Notes: generated by a model from the sequence alone, not told the origin. Counted from the first letter of the stretch, positions 54,236-62,634 are shown. The stretch is 64,000 bases of DNA from Brevibacterium sp. 239c (GCF_900169365.1 NZ_FXZH01000003.1:237648-301647); one strand, 5' to 3'. Numbers and translations are program-made.

Positions 54236-54778
54236 ATGGTATCGCGCGCCACTGTCATGACATTGCCCCTCGCCGCCGCCCTCTTCCTCGGAGGATGCTC
54301 GGGACCGGCCAACGAGGCTGCTGAAGGAACACCCACCCCGGAGGAGACGCAGTCGTCGGCCGTAGGTTCACCGAATGAAGGTTCGGAGGCCGCGAACAGC
54401 GAACAGCCGAGCAAGGACTCCGGGGATACCTCCACCGACGCCAAAGACCTTCCGAAATTTCTCAAGCCCTACCCGGACTCGACTGTGCTGTCGAGCTCCC
54501 GCGCGAAGGCCGAGAACGGAGCCGATTCAGGCAAGCTTGAACAAGTCAGTCTGGTCATGAGCGCCAAGGCCGAGCCGAAGGACATCTTCAAGTTCTACTC
54601 CAAGTCATTGGAGAAGGCCGGATTCGAAACCTATGGCAAAGAGGTCAAGACGAAGAGTGCCCAGGTCGTGAACTTCCGGCACAAGGACAATGAGGGTCTG
54701 CTCGTCGTCACAATCGCTAAGGATCCTTCTGCGAAGGCGAAGTCAATCGTGACAGTCGGCGGGAACATCGTTCCATGA
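54236..54778 (+). CDS. Predicted lipoprotein of unknown function
   Basis: A 180-residue predicted lipoprotein. The signal MVSRATVMTLPLAAALFLGGC ends in lipobox LGGC (Cys21). A Ser/Glu/Thr-rich low-complexity linker (about 22-72) follows. A compact domain of about 105 residues then appears (LPKFLKPYPDSTVLSSSRA to the C-terminus), with an alternating pattern suggesting alpha/beta structure and the segment DIFKFYSKSLEKAGFETYGKEVK. I do not recognise the family; the position is comparable to that of lppM in mycobacteria, but similarity is not evident. It overlaps the polyprenyl synthase gene by 4 nt, so the two are co-translated. Confidence 0.8.
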   Translation: MVSRATVMTLPLAAALFLGGCSGPANEAAEGTPTPEETQSSAVGSPNEGSEAANSEQPSKDSGDTSTDAKDLPKFLKPYPDSTVLSSSRAKAENGADSGKLEQVSLVMSAKAEPKDIFKFYSKSLEKAGFETYGKEVKTKSAQVVNFRHKDNEGLLVVTIAKDPSAKAKSIVTVGGNIVP

Positions 54779-55980
54779 TGAGTGCCGATACTCCGTCCTC
54801 GGTTGGCACTCAAGCTGCAGAGACCGCCGGGACGTCGCCCCGTAATGGCTGTGTCGATGCTCTTGATTCACCGGAGTCGATTGCGGCCGATGTCTCGACC
54901 GGGATCGAAGCCTTCCTCGAATCGAAAGCGGCCGAGTTCCTCTCGATCTCCCCGGATGCTCAGGACATCGGTCAGGCCCTCCTCGACTTCACTCGGGGTG
55001 GGAAGATGATCCGTCCGGTCCTGCTGTGGTGGGGTTTCCAATTGGCGACCGGGAACGATCATTCTCGAGGGAACTGGGCTGACGGTGTCGCCGAAGCCGC
55101 AGGGTCCCTCGAACTTCTCCACGCGGCCGCCCTCATCCATGACGACGTCATCGATCATTCCGATACACGCCGCGGCAAACCGGCCCTGCATCGCCAATTC
55201 GAGTCCAGTCACTCCGAACGCCGTTACCAGGGCGGAGCCGAGTCTTTCGGGGTCGCGGCCGCCATCGTCATCGGTGACATCTGCCTCGCACTCAGCGAAG
55301 AGCTCTTCGAGAAGTCCCAGACGGTTCTGGGCATCACGCCTTCGGCACGGGATCTGCGGGCCACACTCCGGCGGGATGTCATGGTCGGGCAGTATCTCGA
55401 TGTCCTTGCCGAGGTGGTCCCGTTGGACGACGAGCGCATCGGCGAAAGGGCGTGGGAGGTCCTCAGCTTCAAGTCCGCGAAGTATTCCGTCGAACAGCCG
55501 CTCCTCCTCGGCGCGGCACTGGGTGGCGCAGACGAGAAGCAAATGGCCGAAATCTCCAGGTTCGGGCTCCCGCTGGGCCAAGCGTTCCAACTCCGCGACG
55601 ATGTGCTCGGCATCTTCGGAGACCCGGCTGCCACGGGGAAACCGGCTGGCGATGACATCCGTGAGGGCAAGCGCACAGTCCTCATTGCCGAAAGCATGAA
55701 GAATCTCAGTCCGGAGCAGATTCAGATCATGGCCGCGCGCCTCGGCGATCCCAAGCTCACCGACGCCGAGGTTGGGGAATGTGTGTCGATGCTCATCGAG
55801 TCGGGGGGCCTCGACGCAGTCGAATCCTTCATCCAAACCAAATATGACGAAGCTCTGTCTGTTGCCCGGGACTGGGCGACGGTCAGTAATGACGCTGACT
55901 CAACCCGGACAAAGATCGGCCCCACGGCCCAGAAGCAGCTCGCGGGGTTTGCTGAGGCTCTCAGCTATCGGACGAGCTGA
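54775..55980 (+). CDS. All-trans polyprenyl (geranylgeranyl-type) diphosphate synthase
   Basis: A 401-residue prenyl chain-elongating enzyme. The first Asp-rich motif is in LIHDDVIDHSDTRRGKPALH (about residues 122-141), and the second in FQLRDDVLGIFGDPAATGKPAGDDIREGKRT (about 262-293). Residues 4 and 5 before the first motif are small (Ala, Ala), which in this family permits products longer than farnesyl diphosphate. Likely products are geranylgeranyl diphosphate or longer, for menaquinone, carotenoids or carrier lipids; the exact length is not decided here. The position next to the Rv2175c-like and PknL-like genes matches mycobacterial idsA2. The start overlaps the lipoprotein stop as ATGA. 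Confidence 0.92.
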   Translation: MMSADTPSSVGTQAAETAGTSPRNGCVDALDSPESIAADVSTGIEAFLESKAAEFLSISPDAQDIGQALLDFTRGGKMIRPVLLWWGFQLATGNDHSRGNWADGVAEAAGSLELLHAAALIHDDVIDHSDTRRGKPALHRQFESSHSERRYQGGAESFGVAAAIVIGDICLALSEELFEKSQTVLGITPSARDLRATLRRDVMVGQYLDVLAEVVPLDDERIGERAWEVLSFKSAKYSVEQPLLLGAALGGADEKQMAEISRFGLPLGQAFQLRDDVLGIFGDPAATGKPAGDDIREGKRTVLIAESMKNLSPEQIQIMAARLGDPKLTDAEVGECVSMLIESGGLDAVESFIQTKYDEALSVARDWATVSNDADSTRTKIGPTAQKQLAGFAEALSYRTS

Positions 55981-56029
55981 GAACCTCAGTTGAAGGTGTA
56001 GAGGGCTGAATGTTCAGAGGACCGAAGGC

Positions 56030-56380
56030 TCAGAATGCCAGGGCTTGTGCCCGGCGCCTGACCTCTTTGCGGTTGCCGGCTCGCAGCAGATCGATGGGAC
56101 GACCGGGCAGAGAGTCATCTGGGGTGAAGAGCCAGTCGATGGCTTCTTGATCGTCGAAACCCGCATCCCGCAAGGTGCTGATTGTGCCTTTCAGAGGGGT
56201 GAGCACCGAACCGTCGACGAAGAAGGCTGACGGCACCTGCATCACTTTGGGACTGCCGTGCTTATAGCCGCAGATCGCACCGTCTTCCAACAGCCTGCGC
56301 ACCTGCATGATGCCAAGGCCCGTCGACTCGGCGATATCTGGCAATGTGGCCCAATCCTGGACGAGTTCTTCCGTATTCAC
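56030..56380 (-). CDS. Rv2175c-like DNA-binding protein
   Basis: A 116-residue winged-helix protein related to mycobacterial Rv2175c, a DNA-binding substrate of kinase PknL. The helix-turn-helix is in LPDIAESTGLGIMQVRRLLEDGAI (about residues 14-37). The conserved C-terminal region reads EAIDWLFTPDDSLPGRPIDLLRAGNRKEVRRRAQAL. The start is placed at GTG 56380 (reading MNTEELVQDW), where family similarity begins. A TAGGCT -10-like hexamer ends 7 nt before it, so the mRNA may be leaderless. The N-terminal Thr residues (T3, T12) are possible kinase targets. The divergent LysM-SLT gene leads into the PknL-like kinase, preserving the substrate-kinase neighbourhood. Confidence 0.85.
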   Translation of the reverse strand: MNTEELVQDWATLPDIAESTGLGIMQVRRLLEDGAICGYKHGSPKVMQVPSAFFVDGSVLTPLKGTISTLRDAGFDDQEAIDWLFTPDDSLPGRPIDLLRAGNRKEVRRRAQALAF

Positions 56381-56507
56381 ATCCCCAAGCCTAGCAATAT
56401 TTGCGAAACACCCCGCCATGCGGAGCCGAATGCTCGGGTGCAGGCCGGGCACTCGATACTCTGGAGTGTGAAACTTCCCCATCCGATATGAAGTCAACAG
56501 GTGACAG

Positions 56508-57605
56508 ATGACACGAATGCGACGGAATCCCCAGGTGCCCGTTACCGCCGCTCCTGACATCCGTGCTGCTTCAAAGGTGAATTCCACTGGACCCATTCCC
56601 GGTTTCACCGACCCCATCCCCACGGATCATGACGACACCGACGATACCCCCGCCGAGGCGGCCCCCTCCCCCACTTCGTCTTCGACGACTGCGCCGGGGC
56701 CGCAATGGACGTCTGGAACCAACGGCGAGACCGTTCCGGTCACGCACGGCGGTCGCACCTATAAAACCAGGGAAGGCGACACTCTCTACGGTGTTGCCAG
56801 CAAACACGGCGTCTCCGTGCCTGCTTTGGCTGAGCTCAATCGTATTTCGCCGCGTCAGAACCTCCATCAGGGACAGGTGCTGTCCCTGCCGGAGAAGAAC
56901 GACCTGCCCGATACAGACCCTTCACATGTCGTTGCGCCCGGCGAAACACTGCCCGGAATCGCAGCCAGACATCAGATCTCGCCGGGAACGCTGCGTCGTG
57001 CAAACTCGATGGACGACGACTCGTTCCTCAAGGTCGGTGAACTGCTGCTGCTCCGGGACTCTACGGCTCGACGGCATCGCACGCCTCCCAAACCTCCGAC
57101 CGACATTCCACGCGTCGCCACGAGCGCACAGGTCGAGGGCATCCGCCCCAATGTGCTTGCCGCCGCCCGCCTCAATAAGTTCACTCTGCTCCAGAGAACT
57201 CACCCGGCACCGGCACAGGCACGGCTCATCGTTGCCTCGATCGCAGAAGAGCTCGGCGCCGATCCGGCACTCATGCAGGCAGTCGCCGCACAGGAATCAG
57301 GTTTTCAGCACACCACGGTCTCGGCCGGAAACGCCATCGGCATCATGCAGGTCACCCCTCGCTCGGGCAGGTGGGCGAGCGACATCGTCGGCCGCAGCCT
57401 CGACCTCCTAGACCTCGCCGACAACATCGTGGCGGGAACCGTCATACTGGGATGGCTGGTCGAAACCGCCGAATCGGAGAACGAGGCACTTGCCGGCTAC
57501 TACCAGGACTTGCGTTCCGTGAGATCCGATGGATTGCTGCCCGAGACGAAGGCCTTCGTCCGCGCCGTTCAAATGCAGCGACAGCGAATGCAGGAGGCGC
57601 TATGA
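56508..57605 (+). CDS. LysM and lytic transglycosylase (SLT) domain protein without signal peptide
   Basis: A 365-residue protein with a disordered Pro/Thr/Ser-rich N-terminus (1-75). Two LysM peptidoglycan-binding modules follow (about 80-130, YKTREGDTLYGVASKHGVSV; and about 140-185, HVVAPGETLPGIAARHQIS). The C-terminal goose-lysozyme-like SLT domain (about 235-355) has the catalytic Glu in AAQESGFQ, GIMQVTP and AGYYQD. It should cleave glycan strands. No signal peptide or membrane helix is present, and an in-frame TGA lies just upstream of the ATG, so no longer form exists. The start follows AGGTGACAG. Its stop overlaps the kinase start as ATGA, so the two are coupled. Confidence 0.88.
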   Translation: MTRMRRNPQVPVTAAPDIRAASKVNSTGPIPGFTDPIPTDHDDTDDTPAEAAPSPTSSSTTAPGPQWTSGTNGETVPVTHGGRTYKTREGDTLYGVASKHGVSVPALAELNRISPRQNLHQGQVLSLPEKNDLPDTDPSHVVAPGETLPGIAARHQISPGTLRRANSMDDDSFLKVGELLLLRDSTARRHRTPPKPPTDIPRVATSAQVEGIRPNVLAAARLNKFTLLQRTHPAPAQARLIVASIAEELGADPALMQAVAAQESGFQHTTVSAGNAIGIMQVTPRSGRWASDIVGRSLDLLDLADNIVAGTVILGWLVETAESENEALAGYYQDLRSVRSDGLLPETKAFVRAVQMQRQRMQEAL

Positions 57606-59686
57606 GTTCCCGCCCGGATCCACTCATCGGCACCGTTCTCAACGACCGCTATCGTATCGATGCGAAGATCGCGCGCGGTGGAATGGCCATGGTCTACCGC
57701 GGCACAGATCTGCGTCTGGACCGTGAGATCGCGATCAAAGTCATGCATGACCACCTCATCAGCGACGAGACCTTCGTCGAGCGGTTCCGACGCGAGGCCA
57801 TCAATGCCGGGCGACTGACCCACCCGAACCTCGTCGCCATCCATGATCAGGCTCGCGACGGCGACACAGTCTATCTCGTGATGGAGTACCTGCCATCTGT
57901 GACCCTGCGCCGCGAACTCAAACACCGAGGCACCTTCACTCCCCGGCAGGCGATAGTCGTCCTCGACGCGATCCTCGCAGCACTCGAGGCGGTCCATTCC
58001 ACCGGAATCATCCATCGAGACCTCAAACCCGACAATGTCCTCCTCGGCACCGACGGTCAGGTCAAACTCGCCGACTTCGGGTTGGCACGCGCTGTCACCA
58101 CCGCGACCACGACCAAGACTCTGATCGGCACCGTCGGGTATGTGGCGCCCGAACTCGTCACACGGGCAGGTGCGGATATCCGCACCGACCTCTACACGGT
58201 CGGCATCATGTTCTACGAGATGCTCACCGGGATGCAGCCCTATACGGATGAGGTCCCCATCCAGGTGGCCTACCGCCACGTCCACGATTCAGTGCCACCC
58301 CCATCGGACCAGGTCGAGGGCCTGAGTCCGCGCCTCGATGCGCTGGTGCTGTGGGCAACGTCCAAGGACCCTAATGACCGTCCCGACGATGCCGCAGAAT
58401 TCCGCCTTGCCCTCGCTGAGGCGCGATCCGAGATGAGCGAAAGCGAACTCGACCTCGGCGATCCCAATGTCGTACCGGGTGAGCACTCCCCCGCACTGAC
58501 GGCAAGCATCGATCTCGGAGCTGAAGCTCCGAAGGAGAAACGATCACGCACAGACGAGATCCCCTATCTCGAGACCGACGAGGACGGAGCAAGCCAGGGC
58601 GCCGAAGCGGACGGCTCTGACGGCGACCAGGACTCTGACTCAGCTGCCGCTGTCGCAGCTGCTGGTGCGGCAGGCGTCGGTGCAACTGGTGCGGCTGCCG
58701 TCGGTGCAGCTGGTGCAGCTGGTGCGGCTGGTGCGGCTGGTGCGGCTGGTGCGGCTGCCGCGGCTAAGGCTGACGCTGCTGACGACGAACCCGAACACGG
58801 TGAAGACGACTCCGACGAGGAGCACGCGATCGCGGCCGCTGCAGGAACAACCTCGGCGAGTGCAGCGGTGACCCGTCGGCGCAGAAGACGGTTGGCGACG
58901 ACCATCGGTGCCGCGGTACTCGTCCTTGCTCTTGTGGCCTGGCTGGTCATTGCGAACATGCCCGCGCCCACCTCGATCGTCCCTGCTCAGTTAGCGGGCA
59001 AAGACCTGGACAAGGTGACCTCGCAGATTGAGGACACCGGTCTCGATGCGCAGCCGAAGGAAGTCTTCGACGACAGCGTCCCGGCCGGAGTCGTCATAGG
59101 CACCGACCCAGTCGGCGGATCTGAACTTCCACCGGAATCAACCGTCACGGTCGTAGTGTCCAAGGGCGAAGAGATGTTCGCGGTTCCCAAACTCAAGGGC
59201 CTCAGTACCGACGACGCGAAGGCCGCGCTGAAGAAGGCAGACCTCGAGGTGGGCAAGGTCGATGAGAAGTACAGCGACTCGGTCGACAAAGACGACGTCA
59301 TCTCCGCCTCGAAGAAATCCGGCGAGGACCTGTCCAAGGGCACCAAAGTTGATCTGGTCGTGTCCAAGGGCGTCAAGCCGACCCCCGTGCCCAATGTCGA
59401 GGGCCTGACCTTCGACGCCGCCTATGCCACTCTGGCCAAACGCGGATTCCGTGTCGGCAAGGACGAAGTCTTCTCCGACGACGTGCCCAAGGGCAAGATC
59501 GTCTCACAGTGGCCCAAGAGCTCCGAGGCGAAGCCCGTTGACTCCCTCATCATCGTCCGTGTCTCAAAGGGCAAAGAGAAGAAGGAAGAGTCCAAGGACG
59601 ACAAGAAGGATGAGAAGAAGAAGGACGACGGCAAGGACAGCAAAAAAGACAGCAAGAAGGACACGGACAAGAAGCAGGACAAGTGA
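57602..59686 (+). CDS. pknL: PASTA-domain serine/threonine protein kinase (PknL/PknB-like)
   Basis: A 694-residue transmembrane Hanks-type kinase. The kinase domain (about residues 17-280) has glycine loop ARGGMAMVYRG, Lys46, HRDLKPDNVLL with catalytic Asp140, and DFG at 158-160. The Thr-rich activation loop is TTATTTKT. A long acidic, then Gly/Ala-repeat juxtamembrane linker (about 290-428) includes six perfect 9-bp DNA repeats. A transmembrane helix (about 432-453) is followed by three PASTA domains (about 456-670) and a Lys/Asp/Glu-rich tail. PASTA domains bind muropeptides or lipid II. The ATGA overlap with the LysM-SLT gene fixes the start. Context matches mycobacterial pknL, although that kinase lacks this PASTA array as I recall; functional type is closer to PknB. 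Confidence 0.92.
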   Translation: MSSRPDPLIGTVLNDRYRIDAKIARGGMAMVYRGTDLRLDREIAIKVMHDHLISDETFVERFRREAINAGRLTHPNLVAIHDQARDGDTVYLVMEYLPSVTLRRELKHRGTFTPRQAIVVLDAILAALEAVHSTGIIHRDLKPDNVLLGTDGQVKLADFGLARAVTTATTTKTLIGTVGYVAPELVTRAGADIRTDLYTVGIMFYEMLTGMQPYTDEVPIQVAYRHVHDSVPPPSDQVEGLSPRLDALVLWATSKDPNDRPDDAAEFRLALAEARSEMSESELDLGDPNVVPGEHSPALTASIDLGAEAPKEKRSRTDEIPYLETDEDGASQGAEADGSDGDQDSDSAAAVAAAGAAGVGATGAAAVGAAGAAGAAGAAGAAGAAAAAKADAADDEPEHGEDDSDEEHAIAAAAGTTSASAAVTRRRRRRLATTIGAAVLVLALVAWLVIANMPAPTSIVPAQLAGKDLDKVTSQIEDTGLDAQPKEVFDDSVPAGVVIGTDPVGGSELPPESTVTVVVSKGEEMFAVPKLKGLSTDDAKAALKKADLEVGKVDEKYSDSVDKDDVISASKKSGEDLSKGTKVDLVVSKGVKPTPVPNVEGLTFDAAYATLAKRGFRVGKDEVFSDDVPKGKIVSQWPKSSEAKPVDSLIIVRVSKGKEKKEESKDDKKDEKKKDDGKDSKKDSKKDTDKKQDK
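58663..58765 (+). repeat. GGTGCGGCT 9-bp minisatellite inside the kinase gene
   Basis: Six uninterrupted 9-bp units run from 58703 to 58756 (two GGTGCAGCT, then four GGTGCGGCT), flanked by diverged copies from 58663. They encode Gly-Ala-Ala repeats in the juxtamembrane linker. The unit is a multiple of three, so copy-number change would alter linker length without a frameshift. Confidence 0.85.
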
Positions 59687-59737
59687 CCCGGTCACTCAGC
59701 TGACTGACTTGGTGCGGGGTTCTTCGTGCGAGTGAAT

Positions 59738-59780
59738 GAAATCGGTGGCCATGCGATGTGATCGCACGGCCACCGATTTC
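59738..59780. terminator. Bidirectional terminator between kinase and DAHP synthase genes
   Basis: Arms of 13 bp (59738-59750 and 59768-59780) continue, past one mismatch, into an inner TGCGA/TCGCA stem with a 5-nt loop. The outer ends are GAAAT and ATTTC, giving A- and T-rich flanks. It sits between two convergent genes ending at 59686 and 59858. Confidence 0.9.
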
Positions 59781-59857
59781 GTTGCTGTCTGCGCAGATGG
59801 GTCGACGTCTGCCGACTCGCTGTCACCGACCCACTCTGTCGCGAACTCGCTGTCCCG

Positions 59858-61252
59858 TCAGTTGCGACGGGTGAGGTACTCCGCGACCTGGAAGGCCATC
59901 TCCAGCGACTGGTCGTGGTTGAGTCGAGGATCGACGAGCGTCTCGTAGCGACGGCGCAGACCCTCATCGTCGATCTCGGTCGCTCCGCCCATGATCTCGG
60001 TGACGTCGTCACCAGTGAGCTCGATGTGCAGTCCGCCAGGAATAGTTCCGGCGTTCTGATGCGCGGTGAAGAAGCCCTCCACCTCGGCCATGACATCTTC
60101 GAACCGGCGGGTCTTGTATCCGGTGTTCGAGGTAATGGTGTTGCCGTGCATCGGATCGCAGACCCAGGTCACGTGCGGCAGACGGTCGCCGACTCCTGCG
60201 AGCAGCTTCGGCAGCGCCTCGGTGATCTTGCCTGCTCCCATGCGAGTTACGAAGGTCAGACGACCAGGCTCAGCATCCGGGTCGAGCTTCTCTGCCAGCG
60301 CCAGAGCCTCATCGGCAGTGGCTGTCGGACCGAGCTTGACGCCGATCGGGTTACGCACCTTCGACAAGAAGTCCACGTGGGCTCCGTCGATGTCGCGGGT
60401 ACGTTCGCCGATCCATAGGAAGTGTCCGGACACATCGTAGGCTTGGCCGGTGCGGGAGTCGATCCGGGTCAGTGCACGTTCGTATTCGAGCAGAAGAGCC
60501 TCGTGAGCGGCATAGAACTCTGTGGTCTTCAATCCATCGAAGTCAGCTCCACAAGCGTCCATGAAGCGGATGGCACGATCAATCTCGCGCGCAGTCTGCT
60601 CGTAGCGCTGGTAACCGGGGTTGGACGTCAGGAACCCGCGATTCCACTCATGGACGAGGCGCAGGTCCGCGAAACCACCCTGGGTGAAGGCACGGATGAG
60701 ATTGAGCGTGGAAGCTGAGACGTGGTAACCCTGCAGAAGTCGTGCAGGATCGTGACGGCGTGACTCTTCGGTGAATTCATAGCCGTTGACGATATCGCCT
60801 CGGTACGAAGGCAGTGTGACACCATCCCGCGTCTCCATGTCAGCGGAACGGGGCTTGGCGAACTGGCCTGCCATGCGACCGATCTTGACGACCGGCATCG
60901 AACCGCCGTAGGTGAGCACGGCTGCCATCTGCAGCACGGTCTGAACTCTGGCTCGGATCTTGTCGGCTTGAGCGCCGGCAAATGACTCGGCGCAGTCGCC
61001 CCCTGCGAGGACGAAGGCCTCACCACGGGAAGCCGCCGCAATACGCTGCTTGAGCACGTCTGCCTCACCCGCGAAGATCAGTGGCGGAGAGTTGCTCAGA
61101 TTGGTCAGTGCATCGCCGAGCGCCTGTCCATCGAGATAGGTCGGCTGCTGCTGCGGATCCATCTCACGCCAGTCGTCAAGACCGCTGAGATCGTTTGTGC
61201 CCGCTGGGGCGCTGTTCCTGTTGGCGAATACCGGATCGATATGGAAGCTCAC
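59858..61252 (-). CDS. aroG: Class II 3-deoxy-7-phosphoheptulonate (DAHP) synthase
   Basis: A 464-residue class II (plant-like) enzyme condensing phosphoenolpyruvate and erythrose 4-phosphate, the entry to aromatic amino acid synthesis. Recognisable segments are VLAGGDCAESFAG near residue 82, MPVVKIGRMAGQFAKPRS (about 118-135), SHFLWIGERTRDIDGAH-like sequence near 278, VRNPIGVKLGP, and VTWVCDPMHGNT near 363. Actinobacterial class II enzymes are typically inhibited by aromatic amino acids and work with chorismate mutase. The start is GTG at 61252. The position after the pknL-like gene mirrors mycobacterial Rv2178c (aroG). Confidence 0.95.
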   Translation of the reverse strand: MSFHIDPVFANRNSAPAGTNDLSGLDDWREMDPQQQPTYLDGQALGDALTNLSNSPPLIFAGEADVLKQRIAAASRGEAFVLAGGDCAESFAGAQADKIRARVQTVLQMAAVLTYGGSMPVVKIGRMAGQFAKPRSADMETRDGVTLPSYRGDIVNGYEFTEESRRHDPARLLQGYHVSASTLNLIRAFTQGGFADLRLVHEWNRGFLTSNPGYQRYEQTAREIDRAIRFMDACGADFDGLKTTEFYAAHEALLLEYERALTRIDSRTGQAYDVSGHFLWIGERTRDIDGAHVDFLSKVRNPIGVKLGPTATADEALALAEKLDPDAEPGRLTFVTRMGAGKITEALPKLLAGVGDRLPHVTWVCDPMHGNTITSNTGYKTRRFEDVMAEVEGFFTAHQNAGTIPGGLHIELTGDDVTEIMGGATEIDDEGLRRRYETLVDPRLNHDQSLEMAFQVAEYLTRRN

Positions 61253-61262
61253 AATCGTTCTT

Positions 61263-61748
61263 TCATGATGTTTCGGTACCGGTTTCGAAGTCCTCGGCCG
61301 AGACGTTGTCGAGGAAGTCCCGGAACTGGGCCACTTCCTCTTCGTCTGCCTCGGGAGCTTCGATTCCGGACTCTTCGAGAAGTTCAGAGTCGACGTAGAC
61401 GGGACACTGGGCCGTGAGGGCCAGGGTCACCGCGTCGGAGGGTCGCGCCGAGATCGACTTTCCGTCGTTCGTATGAAGTTCAGCCAGAAAGATCTGACCG
61501 TCACGGCCGGTGATCGTGACATCGGCCAATGACGCTTCATATGCTTCGAGGGTGTCGAGCAGAAGCGCGTGTGCCATCGGTCGCGGCGGGGTCAGGCCCC
61601 GTTGCGCAATCGAGAGTGCATTCGCTTCGATCGCCCCCACCCAGATGGGCAGATAACGGGCTGGCTCGGTTGCCTTGAGCAAAAGGATCGGTTGGTTGGC
61701 TGGCATCTCGATGCGAACACCAACAACCTCAACTTCGATATTTGACAT
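61263..61748 (-). CDS. Bifunctional nuclease family protein (DUF151)
   Basis: A 161-residue protein of the DUF151/BFN family, members of which have shown DNase and RNase activity in plants; the bacterial role is unclear. The family core spans about residues 5-135: LLLKATEPARYLPIWVGAIEANALSIAQRG, RPMAHALLLDTLEAYEASL and ISARPSDAVTLALTAQCPVYV. An acidic tail follows. It starts 10 nt after the FHA gene on the same strand and lies 10 nt before aroG, so all may be co-transcribed. It corresponds by position to mycobacterial Rv1829. The MerR-family regulator gene often found between the FHA gene and this one is missing. Confidence 0.9.
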   Translation of the reverse strand: MSNIEVEVVGVRIEMPANQPILLLKATEPARYLPIWVGAIEANALSIAQRGLTPPRPMAHALLLDTLEAYEASLADVTITGRDGQIFLAELHTNDGKSISARPSDAVTLALTAQCPVYVDSELLEESGIEAPEADEEEVAQFRDFLDNVSAEDFETGTETS

Positions 61749-61758
61749 TATCCCCCGG

Positions 61759-62634
61759 TCAGGAGCGCGGACGCTGCTGGAAAATCATCCGGAACTTGCC
61801 GATCTGCACATCGGCTCCGTTCTGCAGTTCAATGGAATCGATCAGCTGACGGCCCACATAGGTCCCATTGAGCGAACCCGTGTCACGAAGCGTGAAACCA
61901 CTCGGAGTCCGGATGAATTCAGCGTGCTTGCGCGACACTGTGACATCGTCAAGGAAGATGTCAGCGTTCGGGCTGCGACCCACGGTCACCACATCGGTGT
62001 CGAGCAGAATCTGCGAACCCGAGTCTGGGCCCGAGACGACGACGAGCAGTGCATCCGTGTCCTGGAGACCTTCAAGATCGGGTACGGGATGGATCTCTCC
62101 GGTATGCGGATCCAGAATTCCTTGGAACTGCTGGCTGCCGGAATCACCGGAGGCTGGCTCTTCATTGCGGTACTGCTGTCCCTGACCATTCCCGTTGTAC
62201 GGGTTCTGACCCTGGCTGCCGTACTGCGGCTGATTGTTCGCACCGTAGGGATCCTGCGGCGCATATCCGCCACCCTGGGGTTGATTGCCCTGCGGAGGAT
62301 ACTGACCCTGCTGACCGCTGTTCTGCTGCGGGGCATTGCCGTACTGGGGTGCCTGGGGGCCGTTGTTCACGGGCTGCTGACCGTAGGGCGGAGTCTCCTG
62401 CGGAACTGGACCGCCCTGTGACTGCGGCGGCGCATAGTACTGCTGACCGTTACCCTGACTGCCGCCACCGGTCTGACCGTTGGGGTCAACCTGCTGGTTA
62501 TGGCGTGTCTCGGGCCCTGTGCCTTCGTCACCGTTGCCGGCACCGAAGGGAAACTTCTTCGACTGCGGCACCTGACCGTTGTCATACCAGGACTGCGAGG
62601 GGTTGGGACGACCTTGATCGTTATTTTGCGACAT
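61759..62634 (-). CDS. FHA-domain protein, GarA/OdhI-like, with long Gln/Asn/Gly-rich N-terminus
   Basis: A 291-residue protein. The C-terminal FHA domain (about residues 205-285) has the phosphothreonine-binding marks VTVGRSPNADIFL, VSRKHAEF and LNGTYVGR. In GarA/OdhI the FHA domain binds and inhibits 2-oxoglutarate dehydrogenase, and phosphorylation of an N-terminal ETTS motif by PASTA kinases switches it off. Residues 1-165 here are a Gln/Asn/Gly/Pro/Tyr-rich low-complexity region, and no ETTS motif is present. Assignment to GarA rests on the FHA domain and on the gcvH neighbour (Rv1827-Rv1826 order). The start overlaps the gcvH stop (TAATG). A cognate kinase candidate is encoded at 57602. 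Confidence 0.85.
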   Translation of the reverse strand: MSQNNDQGRPNPSQSWYDNGQVPQSKKFPFGAGNGDEGTGPETRHNQQVDPNGQTGGGSQGNGQQYYAPPQSQGGPVPQETPPYGQQPVNNGPQAPQYGNAPQQNSGQQGQYPPQGNQPQGGGYAPQDPYGANNQPQYGSQGQNPYNGNGQGQQYRNEEPASGDSGSQQFQGILDPHTGEIHPVPDLEGLQDTDALLVVVSGPDSGSQILLDTDVVTVGRSPNADIFLDDVTVSRKHAEFIRTPSGFTLRDTGSLNGTYVGRQLIDSIELQNGADVQIGKFRMIFQQRPRS

